Assembly (NCBI GenBank): GCA_022414725.1 | Contig: CM039462.1 | Location: 43,396,151-43,460,150 of the forward strand | Origin: Microglena sp. YARC | Lineage: Eukaryota > Chlorophyta > Chlorophyceae > Chlamydomonadales > Chlamydomonadaceae | DNA: 64,000 nucleotides | Reading direction: 5' to 3' | Part shown: in pieces, positions 36,641 to 52,350 of the stretch | Position numbering within the stretch: the stretch's first letter is position 1 | Layout: each line of letters starts with the position of its first letter | Notes under the pieces: model-generated | Told to the model about the DNA's origin: nothing | The model's database searches: none | The model's input: only the letters and a program-made list of their open reading frames with translations | Program-made: the position numbers and the translations under genes

Positions 36641-39600
36641 GTAAATGTAGGGAACGGCAACTAATATAAGTGTTTGAAAAACTAATATAAACTAATATTA
36701 TTATAGTGTCACAATGTGGACGCCATCTGTGATGTCTGTGATGTCTGTGATGTCTGTGATGGCGTCCATAGAGAACTCAGCAGGTAAATATGGTTGATCA
36801 AGCTGAGTACTCACTGACTATAACCAGTTATACACCGACTTTACCGACTATACCAACTATACACAGACTGTACACTGTCTATGGCCAGTTATACACCAAC
36901 TATACCGACTATACCGACTATACCGACTATACACTGTCTGTAGCCAGTAATACACCAACTATAACGACTGTACACCGATTATACACAGACTTTGACCAGA
37001 AATATACCGACTATACCAACTATGCACCGATTATACATAGACGTTGACCAGAAATATACCGACTATACCAACTATGCACCGATTATACACAGACTGACCG
37101 AAATTGACCAGAAATATACCGACTATACCAACTATGCACCGATTATACACAGACGTTGACCAGAAATATACTGACTATACCAACTATGCACCGATTATAC
37201 ACAGACTTTGACCAGAAATATACCGACTATACCAACTATGCACCGATTATACACAGACTTTGACCAGAAATATACCGACTATACCAACTATGCACCGATT
37301 ATACACAGACTTTGACCAGAAATATACCAACTATACCAACTATGCACCGATTATACACAGACTTTGACCAGAAATATACCGACTATACCAACTATGCACC
37401 GATTATACACAGACTTTGACCAGAAATATACCGACTATACCAACTATGCACCGATTATACACAGACGTTGACCAGAAATATATTGACTATACCAACTATG
37501 CACCGATTATACACAGACGTTGACCAGAAATATACCGACTATACCAACTATGCACCGATTAATAACACAGACTTTGACTCAGAAATATACCGACTATACC
37601 AACTATGCACCGATTATACACAGACTTTGACCAGAATATACCGACTATACCAACTATGCACCGATTATACACAGACTTTGACCAGAAATATACCGACTAT
37701 ACCAACTATGCACCGATTATACACAGACTTTGACCAGAAATATACCGACTATACCAACTATGCACCGATTATACACAGACTTTGACCAGAAATATACCGA
37801 CTATACCAACTATGCACCGATTATACACAGACTTTGATCAGAAATATACCGACTATACCAACTATGCACCGATTATACACAGACGTGGACCAGAAATATA
37901 CTGACTATACCAACTATGCACCGATTATACACAGACTTTGACCAGAAATATATTGACTATACCAACTATGCACCGATTGTACACAGACTTTGACCAGAAA
38001 TATACCGACTATACCAACTATGCACCGATTATACACAGACTTTGACCAGAAATATACCGACTATACCAACTATGCACCGATTATACACAGACTTTGACCA
38101 GAAATATACCGACTATATCAACTATGCACCGATTATACACAGACTTTGACCAGAAATATACCGACTATACCAACTATGCACCGATTATACACAGACTTTG
38201 ACCAGAAATATACCGAATATACCAACTATGCACCGATTATACACAGACTTTGACCAGAAATATACCGACTATACCAACTATGCACCGATTATACACAGAC
38301 TTTGACCAGAAATATACCGACTATACCAACTATGCACCGATTATACACAGACTTTGACCAGAAATATACCGACTGTACCAACTATGCACTGATTATACAC
38401 AGACGTTGACCAGAAATATACCGACTATACCAACTATGCACCGATTATACACAGACGTTGACCAGAAATATACCGACTATATCAACTATGCACCGATTAT
38501 ACAGACGTTGACCAGAAATATACCGACTATACCAACTATGCACCGATTATACACAGACTTTGACCAGAAATATACCGACTAAACCAACTATGCACCGATT
38601 ATACACAGACTTTGACCAGAAATATACCGACTATACCAACTATGCACCGATTATACACAGACTTTGACCAGAAATATACCGACTATACCAACTATGCACC
38701 GATTATACACAGACGTTGACCAGAAATATACCGACTATACCAACTATGCACCGATTATACACAGACTTTGACCAGAAATATACCGACTATACCAACTATG
38801 CACCGATTATACACAGACTTTGACCAGAAATATACCGACTATACCAACTATGCACCGATTATACACAGACGTTGACCAGAAATATACCGACTATACCAAC
38901 TATGCACCGATTATACACAGACTTTGACCAGAAATATACCGACCACACCGACTATACCTAGTTCTGCAGGTACCAGAACTCAACAGGTAACTATGGTTGA
39001 TCCAGCCGAGTACTCACTGACTATAACCAGTTATACACGACTTTACCCGACTATAACTGGACTATACACTGTCTATGGCCAGTTATATACCAACTATACC
39101 AACTATACCTACTATACACTGTCTATGGCCAGTTATATACCAACTATACCAACTATACCAACTATACACTGTCTATGGCCAGTTATATACCAACTATACC
39201 GACTATACCAACTATACACTGTCTATGGCCAGTTATAAACCAACCATACCAACTATACCAACTATACACTGTCTATGGCCAGTTATATACCAACTATACC
39301 AACTATACCAACTATACACTGTCTATGGCCATTTATATACCAACTATACCAACTATACCAACTATACACTGTCTATGGCCAGTTATATACCAACTATACC
39401 AACTATACCAACTATACCAACTATACCATCTATACCGACTGTACACTGATTATAAACAGACTTTGCCCCAAAATATACCTACCACACCGACTACACCTAG
39501 TTCTACAGGTACCAGAACTCAGCAGGTAACTGCATATTAGGCCAATAAAGCGCAGAGGGCCTGCGAAACCAAATACACCCAACATGGTAGCCATTCTCCA

Positions 39601-39784
39601 GTATGTACACATGCATGCAAACGGGAGGGTTCCCTCAATCTCACGCCTGTGGCATGGCGTACTATTTTTCATTTTTTAGGCCAATAAATTGACTGGTAGC
39701 TCTGGGATTTCTAGACGATAAACATTGTTTCTTTTTCCAGCTACACATGGCAGCATCCAGCCAGCTCCATTATCCAGGCACTGC

Positions 39785-39815
<31 letters not shown>

Positions 39816-39880
39816 ATACACATACACATACACATACACATGATAACACATACACATACCACACACACACACACACACAC

Positions 39881-39911
<31 letters not shown>

Positions 39912-39913
39912 AC

Positions 39914-39950
<37 letters not shown>

Positions 39951-42900
39951 TACAGCATACACATACACACACATACACCCTTACAACCCATAAACACCCA
40001 TAAACACATACACATACACATAAACACACATAACATACACATACACATACCCCCCCCCCCCCCCCCCACACACACACACCCTACACGCACATCTGTACTC
40101 ACAACCAAACCCCAATCAAAAATTGCACGTGTGTGCAGGTGTCAGAGCTCCAGCATGTAATGCCAGCCTCCTGAAGTCACCCAGAGTAAGTACACCCAGG
40201 CAGTACATAGTGTGTGCCAGCCTCCTGAAGGCACCCAGAGAAAGCACACTAAGGCAGTACAGAAGTGTGTGCCAGCTCTCATGAAAGCACCCAGAGTAAG
40301 TACGCTGGGCAGTACAGAGTGTGTGCTAGCCTCCCTAAAGTCACCCAGAGTAAGTACACTGGGCAGTACAGAGTGTGTGCCAGCCTCCCTAAAGTCACCC
40401 AGAGTAAGTACACTGGGCAGTACAGAGTGTGTGCCAGCTCTCATGAAAGCACCCAGAGTAAGTACGCTGGGCAGTACAGAGTGTGTGCCAGCCTCCCTAA
40501 AGTCACCCAGAGTAAGTACACTGGGCAGTACAGAGTGTGTGCCAGCCTCCCTGAAGGCACCCAGAGTAAGTACACTGGGCAGTACAGAGTGTGTGCCAGC
40601 CTCCCTGAAGGCACCCAGAGTAAGTACACTAGGCAGTACATAGTGTGTGCCAGCCTCCCTGAAGGCACCCAGAGGAAGTACACTGGGCAGTACATAGTTG
40701 CAGTCCTGGGGTTGCTTAGAACTGTATGGTCCATCTACACTGTTTATTTGGGAGGCTACTCATGGAAGCTTCTAGTTAGCTCCATTAGCCAGCCCCTGTG
40801 TCAAGTGCAAAGCTATCAGCTGCATCGGAATACTCATTATGTCAGCTTCAAGATATACTGGCTAGCTTCAGGTTGGCCCAAGGGCGGGGGAAAAGAGCTA
40901 ACTGGAAGCTCCACCCTCCACACTTCACACTTCAAACTATATGTCACTAGACACTCCACACTACATGGCACTCAACACTCTATACCATATTTCACGCCAC
41001 CATCCACACTCCACACTACATGGCACTCTACACTCTATACCATATTTCACTCCCATCCACACTCCACCTACATTGGCACTCTACACTCTATACCATATTT
41101 CACTCCACCATCCACACTCCACACTACATGGCACTCTACACTCTATACCATATTTCACTCCACCATCCACACTCCACACTACATGGCACTCTACACTCTA
41201 TACCATATTTCACTCCACCATCCACACTCCACACTACATGGCACTCTACAACTCTATAACCATATTTCACAACGCCACCATCCACACTCCACACTACATG
41301 GCACTCTACACTCTATACCATATTTCACGCCACCATCCACACTCCACACTACATGGCACTCTACACTCTATACCATATTTCACTCCACCATCCACACTCC
41401 ACACTACATGGCACTCTACATCTAATACCATATTTCACTCCACCATTCCACACTCCAACACTACATGGCACATCTACACTCTATACCATATTTCACTCCA
41501 CCATCCACACTCCACACTACATGGCACTCTACACTCTATACCATATTTCACTCCACCATCCACACTCCACACTACATGGCACTCTACACTCTATACCATA
41601 TTTCACTCCACCATCCACACTCCACACTACATGGCACTCTACACTCTATACCATATTTCACTCCACCATCCACACTCCACACTACATGGCACTCTACACT
41701 CTATACCATATTTCACTCCACCATCCACACTCCACACTACATGGCACTCTACACTCTATACCATATTTCACGCCACCATCCACACTCCTCACTATATGTC
41801 ACTACACACTCCACACTACATGGCACTCTACACTCCACACTATATGTCACTCTACACTCCACGGTCCACCCTCCACACTCCTCACTATATGTCACTACAC
41901 ACTCCACACTACATGGCACTGTACACTCCACACTATATTTCTCTCCACCCTCCACACTCCACACTACATGGCACTCTACACTCCACACTTAATTTCACCC
42001 CACCCTCCACACTCCTCACTATATGTCACTACACACTCCACACTGCATGGCACTCTACATTCCACAGTCCACTCTCCACACTCCACACTACATGGCACTC
42101 TACACTCCACACTCCACACACCACTCTCCACACTCCACACTCCTCACTATATGTTCACTCCACACTCACACTCCACACTCTACACTCCACACTCCACACT
42201 CCACACTGCCACACTCCACTCCACATCTCCGCACTCCCAGCACTCCACACTCCACAGATCTTTCTCCACACTATATGTCACTCCACACTCCATCACTTCC
42301 ACACTCCACACTCGAAAAATTCACACTCCACACTCCTCACTATATGTCACTCCACACTCCACACTCCACACTCCTCACTGTATGTCACTCCACACTCCAT
42401 ACTCCACACTCCTCACTATATGTCACTGTGCACACTGCACACTCCAACACTATATGTCAGCATGCGACACTCCACAGACTCTCATACCACTCTCCACACT
42501 GCCACACTCCTCACCTGATCACACTCCACACTCACACTCCACACAACTCCACACTTCCCACAACCACTCCACACATGCTCAACACATTCGACACTCGCAC
42601 ATCAACACTGTCACACTTCTTCACACTCCACTAATACTCCTCACTATATGTCATCAGCTCCACACTCACGCACTCTGCACACTCCTCACATACAAGTACT
42701 CCACACTCCATACGGTGTCACTTGCTCCACACTCTTCTCACTATATTCCCACTCCCACTTCCTCCACACTTCTCCACACTTCCCCTTACTTCCCCACACG
42801 TCCTCACTATGTCCACTTCACTCCACACTTCCACACTCCACACTACACACTCCACACTACACACTACCTTACACTACATGGCACTCTACACTCACACTCC

Positions 42901-45900
42901 CCACTCCACACTCCACACAACTCACTACCCACACTAAATGCACACTGCCACACTTCAACACTACACACACACTCTACTACCACTCCACACACATTATAAT
43001 CTACCACACTTACGACTTACACACTACATTGGCACTTTTACTTCTACACCCTCCACCCTCCACACTTAATTATTGTTATACAAGCATCTCCACATAATAA
43101 TCACAGTTCACACTCCCACACTCTCGGCTATATGTCCCACCTGTCACTCCACATCTCCAACACTATAAAAAATAACAGCACTCCTCCACTATATGACTCC
43201 ACCACTGGCACTCTCGCTATACTCCTTTGTTAGCCACTTCACTACTCCCACACCCCACACCCCATCACTGTCCACTACTATTTCACTACACTCCACGACT
43301 CCACACTATATTATGTCACTCACACTCCTCGCTGATATGTACACTACGCACACTCGGCCACACACTCCGAAACCCGCACACACAGCACACAACACTCCAC
43401 ACTCACACTCCACACTATATTGTCACACTCCAACTACACACTATTCAACAACACTCCACACTCCACACTCCACACACGTATATTGTCACTCTAACACTAG
43501 ACAGATGGGGCCACATCTCCACACTCTCCACACTCCTCAACACACTCGTGCTATTGTCAGCTCCCCTTCCACACGTCCCACGACTCTCCACACTTTCCAC
43601 ACTCACAACACTCACTCCACACTCCACATCTCACACTCCACACACACTCACACTCCACACTGCCACCCTCCAGCACTCCACACTTTCCACACTATATGAT
43701 CATACACTCCACACTCCCACACTCACCTCACTATATGTATCCACACTCCAACTCACCACACCGCACTTCACTCCACACTACACTCCACACTCCACACCTA
43801 ACTGGCGCTACACTCCCTCACTTCACACTCCACACCACACTCTAACTCCACACTCCACACTCCACACTCCACACTCGCCACACATCACATTTATTTGTCA
43901 CCACTCCCACCTCCACTCCACACTCCACACTCTGTAATTAACATCTGCCACACTCGCATCACTCACACTCCAACGTCCACACTATATGTCACTCCACATC
44001 ACACTCCACACTTACATGACACTCGCACACGTCACACTCACACTCCACACTACAAATACCGCCACACTAACAGTCCACACGCCAACACATGGCACTCTAC
44101 ACATCCACTCTCACACTCCAACTCAACTACACGCCAAAACTCCACAACTCCACTCCACACTCCACACTCCACGAGCAAACACTCTTACTCACACTCCTCA
44201 ACTATATGTCACTCACACTCCACACTCCACACTCCACACTCCACCCTATATGTACTCCACACTCCCACACTATATTTAGGCTTTTTTAATTATCACACTC
44301 CACAGCTCACTCTACTCCACACTCCATACCCCCACTTCGCAATTCCACACTCCACTCCACCACTATATGTTCACACTCCACAACTCCAACCCCACACTCC
44401 ACACTCCACACTTCCACACTACATGACACTCTACATTCCACTCCTTCCACACTCTACACTCACCCTCCACACTCCACACACCACACTCCACTCTTCCACA
44501 CTCCACACTTCCACATGCCACACTCTACACTCATCCATATATGTCTACTCCATTCGCTCCACACTCCACAGCTCGACAAATATATGTCACTCCACACTCC
44601 ACATCCACACTCCACTCCACACAGATTTGACCATGCACTCCACACACCCACCCACTACATGGCACTTACACTCCCACACTATCATTTCACTATGTCATCC
44701 TCCACACTCCCACACTTCACCTATAATGTACTAACACTCGAACACTATATTTCACTCCACACTCCACACTTCCACACCACACATCCACATACCACACAAT
44801 ACATGGCAACTCCCACACACCACACTACATGGCACTCTTAACACTCCACACTATATTTCACTCCACCCTCCACCCTCCACACTTTCACACTATATTTGTC
44901 ACTACACACTCCACACTAATATTTCATGCATCCACCCTCCACACTCCACACTCCACACTCCACACTCCACCATGTACCACACTCCATCAACTTATATGTC
45001 ACTGACCACACTTCCACACTCCACACTCCACACTCCACACTACATGGCACTCCACACACCACACTACATGGCACTCAACACTCCACACTATATTTCACTC
45101 CACCCTCCACCCTCCACACTTCACACTATATTTTGGTGTCCAGACACTCCACACTATATTTCGCTCCACCCTCTACACTCCTCGCTACATGTCACTCTAC
45201 ACTCCACACTCCTCACTATATGTCACTCCACACTCCACACTCCACACTATATTCACTCTCACTCCACACTCCACACTCCACTGTCCACACTCCACACTCC
45301 TCACTATATGTCACTCCACACTCCACACTACATGCTATATTTCACTCCGCACTCCACACTCCACACTTTATGTCACTCCACACTCCACACTCCACACTAC
45401 ATTTCACTCCACACTCCACACTCCACACTCCACACTCCTCACTATATGTCACTCAACACATTTTCACGTTCAGAAACAGGCATTCTGGAGTCGTCGCAAA
45501 GAGGAGGTTCCCCTACTGCCTGCGCTTCTTGCATGGCACACAACATCACCAGCCTCAAACTCGGCTCTCCACAGCACAGCAGCATCCTGCACCACAGCCT
45601 AGTACACCACCGCCTAAGGACCACATGCCCGTGACTGAGCCTAGTATACCGCCGTCGACAGACTGACGCCCACAGCTAGTAGACCACGCCTACGGACCAC
45701 GCCCATGACTGAGCCTAGTATACCACCGTCGACAGACTACGCCCACAGCCTCTTAGACCACCGCCCACAGCCTAGTAGACCACCGATGGCGAGAGTAGAG
45801 CATGATTTAGTAGTCGACACCGCCGACAGCTTTCCACGTCAACCGCGAACCCGGCTTGGCTGGCAGGTCAGCAACAGCGTCCCCTCCTTCCCCTACCCAC

Positions 45901-48900
45901 TTCCTCTCCCCACCAGCCACTGCCCCCCTTCCTCCACCACGAACCCGGCTTGAGGTGGCAGATCAGCAGCAGCGTCCACCTCCTTTCCTCCCCACTCCTC
46001 TCCACCCACACCACTGCCCTGGTCCTTCCTCCTCCACGAACCGGCTTGGGATATTGTGAGCATGTCAAGCAGCAGCCCTCACACCCTTTCCTCCAGCAGC
46101 TTCTACTCTCACCCACACCACTGGGCCCCTTTGCCCTTCGTCCTCGTCACGAACCCAGCTCGGCTGGCATGTCAGCAACAGCGTCCCACCTCCTTCCTCC
46201 ACACTGCCACCCCCTGCCCCACCACGCCACTGTGCCTGCCTTCCCTCCACCGCAACCCGATACTGTATCCGGCATTTTTGGGTGGGCAGGTCAGCAGGGC
46301 AGCGTCGCACCTCCTTCCTCCACACTCCTCTCCCGCACCACCACTGCCCTGCCCTTCTCCACCACGAACCCGGCTTGGGATTTGGCATGTCCAGCAGCAG
46401 CCTCCACCCCTTTCCTCGAGACAAAAATAGCCCTTCCCTTCACTGCGCCCCCCTTCTTCCCCACTCCTCTCCCCACCCCCACTAGCCTCCAACGCCCTTC
46501 CTCAACAGCGAACGCGGCTGGGTGGCAGATCAGCAGCAGAATCACCCCCTTCTCTCCACACTGATACCCTTCCCTTCACTGCGTCCTCCTTCCTTCACAC
46601 TATATAATGGAGATTCTGGGGGGAGTTTTTCGTAGACGACCCTCGTCACCTCTCACTTCACAGCAAACTGCAGGTCGGGCCGCCCCAATACTTGCTCACC
46701 CAACACTCCGCCCCCCTTCACTGCCTCCCCTCTCTCCACAGCAACTCAGCTTGGGTAGCAGACCATCGACATTTCAGTCCACTGTCCCTTCACCCACACT
46801 GCTCCGCCCCCCTTCATTAACTTAGCCTCCCTGTCCTCCGCAGCACACCATTCACCACCACTCCCTCCATCCACACTGCTCCGCCCCCCTTTCAACAGCC
46901 CCCCTGTTCTTCCACAGCACATCATCATTGGGTAGCAGACCATCGACACTCTCTCACTCCATCCTCCACATTACTCTGCAACCCCTTCAGTGCTGCTTAT
47001 CCCCCGCCATATCTCATCTGCACCCAGGGAAACCCTTTGCCACACAGTGACATGACAGTTCGGCAACTCAGTCTGGCAACGGCGCGACATCACACCACCA
47101 GCACACCAGGACCAGCACACCAGCACCAGCACCAACAGCAACAACAACAAGAGCACCAGCACCAGCAAGCACACCTCCACAGCAACACAACAACAACAAC
47201 AACAACAACAAACAACAGCAGCAGCAGCACCACAACCACCAGCAAGAACCGCTAGGTACCACCAGCAACAACCACAGTACACCAGCAGCAGCGCCAGCAC
47301 CAATATCAGAGCAGTACCAACAACCCCCAGCAAGAGGCGCAGCAACATCAGTGTCAACTAACAACGAACAACAAGAGCCCCAGCACACACCACCACCACA
47401 ACAACACCACTACAACAACAACAATCCAACAACAACAACAAAAACAACAGCAACAACAGCAGCAAGCAACAGACACAGCCGACACCAATGTCAAGAACGG
47501 CATCCGAGGACATCCTAGATGATGTCCTGGGAGCCACAACGAGGAGCTTACAGTAGCTGTATGGAAGTTGATTCTGTTGAAAAACAGTTGATACTTGTTG
47601 AGACAGTAAGATACAGGTTTGATACTGGTTTTTGGTATAGATAGTTGTTGGGTACCGTTGAGACAGTTAATAAAGTTGGAAACAGCTGAGAATGTTAATT
47701 GACCCAGAGTTTTTTTTTCAGGAGCAAAGATTCGCTCATATACAGCAGTACTGCCTATCGCTTTTATTCAGTACCTCTGCTGCTCCGCAGTACCTACGCC
47801 TCTGAATTACGGTTTACTTTGCCCTCCAGTACCTGCCACCTCTGACGTACCTTACCTTGGCCCACATTCCGGGCATGCATCTGACGTTCCTTATCCACAT
47901 CCGGGGCTTGCCACCCCTGACGTGCCTTGTACCACATGGGCCTGCACTTTGCAACTGGCCAGACGTAAAACTGATCTGGGCTACAGGCACAGGCACACAG
48001 ACTTGGGCACAGGACAGGAACAGGCACAGACATAGGCACAGGCACCTGCACAACACGCAAGCGCAAGCTACCCGCAAGTATGCTCCTACGTGCGCAGCAG
48101 CAGCAGCAGCAGCAAAGGCCTTCAGGCAACCCCTTCCTCAAGTTTGAACTGCACTCTAACAGCCTAGCCTCAACTACCTCAGCCAACGGTGACCTAGGTA
48201 GATCAGGGCAGGAGGGGGTGCCCAAATATTTGAGGTCTGTGGCTGCCTGCCACCTGCCTGATCACAACAACCATCGCCTGCAAGCCGCCCACAAACTACC
48301 TTCCCCACTGGAGTCCGCCCATCGTTGGGGCGATCTAACGCCAATGTGCCTGCGGGTAATCTAGCTCATCTAGCCGCGAACATCACCGCCACAGCCAACA
48401 ACAACACGCATGTGAGAGCAAAAAAAAACCCTTATTTTAGGAAGACTGCCCGCGCCTGCCTCCTATCCCTTGGGTGCTGGTCATCAAAGGGCAGTACACT
48501 GAAGGACTTGGAGTTTTACCCGCGGAAGTGTGCGATACGCAATGACTGAGATGGAGTGTAGCTGGGTGGTGGGACAGCTGATGACGGCCAAGCCTGATGT
48601 AATTGGCTTTGACATTGAGTGGCGACCATCGTTTAAAGCAGGTAATGGTTTGGGGGGGAGGATAAAAGCAGGTTAGGCTGTGATTTCAGCTCTGGTGTTT
48701 CTGTGGCGGCAGTGGTGGTGGTGGTGGTAGGACAGCTGATGACGGCCAAGGCTTATGTAATTGGCTTTGACATTGAGTGGCGACCATCGTTTAAAGCAGG
48801 TAATGGTTTGGGGGGGGCGGATAAAAGCAGGTCAGGCTGTGATTTCAGCTCTGGTGTTTCTGTGGCGGCAGTGGTGGAGTGGTGTGGTGGTGGTAGGACA

Positions 48901-49488
48901 GCTGATGACGGCCAAGGCTTATGTAATTGGCTTTGACATTGAGTGGCGACCATCGTTTAAAGCAGGTAATGGTCTGGGGGTGGGGATAAAAGCAGGTTAG
49001 GCAGTACTTTCAGCTCTGATGTTTCTGTGGCAGCGGTGTGGTGGTGGAGTGGTGTGGTGGTAGTGGGACAGCTGATGATGGCCAAGGCTGATTAAATTGG
49101 CTTTGACATTGAGTGGCGACCAATATTTAAAGCAGGTAATGGTTTGGGGGGACTGAATAAAGCAGTGTTGGTGTGGGTCGTGTTGGTGGTGGTCGTGTTG
49201 GTGGTGGTCGTGGTGGTGTTGCTTGTGATGGTGTTGGTTGTTGGGGTGTTGGTTGTCGGGGTGTTGGACTTGGTGGTGTTGATCGTGGTGGTGCAGGTCG
49301 TGTTTGTGCTGGCTGCAAAATGACTGGCGTGGTTGTATCGTTGTGGTGTTCGCGTTGGTTGTTTTTATTGTTAATATTGATGGTGGTGATGGTGTTCGAG
49401 CAGAGCAGAAGACAACAGCTCTTCCTCACTTGTTTGTTTTGAATAATATTCATATATGTATTTATATACATGATACGAATCAATCAAT

Positions 49489-49545
<57 letters not shown>

Positions 49546-50219
49546 CAATCAATCCATCCATGTGCCATCCATCCATCCATCATCCATCCATCCATTCCAT
49601 TCCATCCATACCATCCATCCATCCATCCATCCATCCAATCCATTTATTTGTGTTTTGATGATGTAGGGGAGAAGGCAGTAAACAGGACAGCTCTGATCCA
49701 ATTGTGCTATAGCACCGCCTCTTCTGGACCCCAGGGAGCTGCTGCATGTCAGCCCCTGGCACCTCAACTGTCTGCCAACCAACTGCCAGCCAGGCAACTG
49801 TCAGCCAACCAACTGTCTTCCAACCCGCAGCCAGGCAACCAACTGTCTGCCAACCAACTGCCAGCCAGGCAACTGTCTTCCAACCCGCAGCCAGGCAACC
49901 AACTGTCTGCCAACGAACTGCCAGCCAGGCAACTGTCAGCCAACCAACTTTCTGCCAACCAACAGACAGCCAACCAACTGCCCGCCAACCAACTGCCAGC
50001 CAGGCAACTGTCAGCCAACCAACTTCCTGCCAACCAACAGACAGCCAACCAAATGACAGCCAACCAACTGACAGCCAACCAACACTTAGACAACCAACTG
50101 TTAATAAGTGCTGCCATCTCGCACTCAGACACAGCAATGGACGATGGGGGCAGGCCCAGGCTTGGAAAGCCATATCTAGAGACAAGCCAGGCCTTCAGTG
50201 GAGCTCAGGTGTGTATCAC

Positions 50220-50264
<45 letters not shown>

Positions 50265-50265
50265 C

Positions 50266-50298
<33 letters not shown>

Positions 50299-51341
50299 TC
50301 TGGATCCAAGCCAGGCATTCAGTGGAGCTCAGGTGTGTATCACACCTACACATAAGTACACACACACATTCTGGATCCCAAGCCAGGCAATTCAGTGGAG
50401 CTCAAGTGTGTATCACACCTACACATAAGTACACACACACATCTAGATCCAAGCCAGGCATTCAGTGGAGCTCAGGTGTGTATCACACCTACACATAGGT
50501 ACACACACACATCTAGATCCAAGCCAGGCATTCAGTGGAGCTCAAGTGTGTATCACACCTACACATAGGTACACACACACATCTAGATCCAAGCCAGGCA
50601 TTCAGTGGAGCTCAAGTGTGTATCACACCTACACATAGGTACACACACACATCTAGATCCAAGCCAGGCATTCAGTGGAGCTCAAGTGTGTATGAAACCT
50701 ACACATACGTACACACACACATCTAGATCCAAGCCAGGCATTCAGTGGAGCTCAGGTGTGTATCACACCTACACATAAGTACACACACACATCTGGATCC
50801 AAGCCAGGCATTCAGTGGAGCTCAGGTGTGTATCACACCTACACATAAGTACACACACACATCTAGATCCAAGCCAGGCATTCAGTGGAGCTCAAGTGTG
50901 TATCACACCTACACATAAGAAAACACACACATCTAGATCCAAGCCAGGCCATACCATTCAACCCACTATACCATCGCCACCCATACCATTCACCACCATA
51001 CACCATTCACTGACATACACCAATCACCACCATACCATTCACCACCATTATACCATTCATCACCATGCCATTCACCCTACATTCTGTGTTTTTGTTCGTG
51101 CTTGTTTTTACTATCAACAACCATTTTCACCACCTGCATTCAATCACAACCATACCATCCCAATTCATCACCCCATGCCATTCACCACCATACTCAATCA
51201 CCACCCATAATCACCATTCATCACCATGCCATCACCACCATACCAATCACCACCATATCCCATTTGCCACTGTACCAATCACCTCACCATACCATTCACT
51301 GGAGGGAGAGGCCACCTTACCGGTACGGTACGAGAAGCAGC

Positions 51342-51372
<31 letters not shown>

Positions 51373-52295
51373 CCGCTGGCCATGCCATGTTCTCAGGTGT
51401 GGGCATCCAGCCAGGATGCCTCAGGGCGCTCATGCTGCTGCCTTCTCTTGCATGTGGCGCTTTAACGCAAGCAGCCAGTGAACGATGATGACGTTTCCAA
51501 GCACCAGTCAGCAAACAGATTGCACATGCGAGTACTGCCACTGTGTTCTGCGTTTGTTCCCATTGGTACTGCTAACCCACGGCAGTACTGCCAACCCAAG
51601 CAGCACTACCATCTTTGAAACAGTACTTTGCCAACCCAAGCAGCACTACCATCCAAACAGTACTGCAGCCCGAGCGGGGATTGTCTGCCCAAGCATTAGA
51701 AAACAATCCATGCAGTGGCAGAGCTGCAAATCATTTTGGAGGCAGATGGTCGAGGGAGCGGGGGGGGTGAGTGGAGACGAGGCAGGGGGTGCAGGAGTGG
51801 GGGTGGGTAGGGTATATGAGTGGGGAGTGAGGGAGGCGCAGGAGTGGAGGTGAGGGAGGGTATACGGGTGGGAGCGAGAACAGGACCGCAGGAGTGGGGG
51901 CGAGCTAGGGTATAGTGAGTGGGAGCGAGACAGGACGCAGGAGTGGAGGTGAGGGAGGTTATATGAGTGGGAGCGAGAGAGGACGCAGGAGTGGGGGTGA
52001 AGTAGGGTATATGAGTGGGAGCGAGGGAGGGCGCAGGAGTGGGGGCGAGGAAGGACATAAGGGGGGGGGCGAGCCAGCACCACATAGTGATGCACCGGAG
52101 CGTCGTTACCAGACTTGTATCATGGAAACAGCTGCTATCCCTTCTGCTGCGACCGCCTCTGCTCCTGATTCTACACCTGCTCCTACCTCTGCGTCCACCT
52201 CTGTCTCTGCCCATGCCTACGTCTCTGCCCATGCCTCTGCCTCCGCCCACGCCTCTGCTCCTACCTCTGCCTCAGCCCAAGCTACTGCCCACAGT

Positions 52296-52350
<55 letters not shown>

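Noticed and set aside
40265..43000. Plus-strand frames of 386, 525 and 548 codons
   Set aside because: They read through donor copies and the CACTCCACACT array. Composition is H/T/S/L/Y only and follows the repeat.
48080..48364. Plus-strand CAG-repeat frame continuing to LTPMCLR as a coding exon
   Set aside because: Phase does not fit its neighbours, and the exons at 47,473 and 48,505 join directly in phase. It remains possible as an alternative exon.
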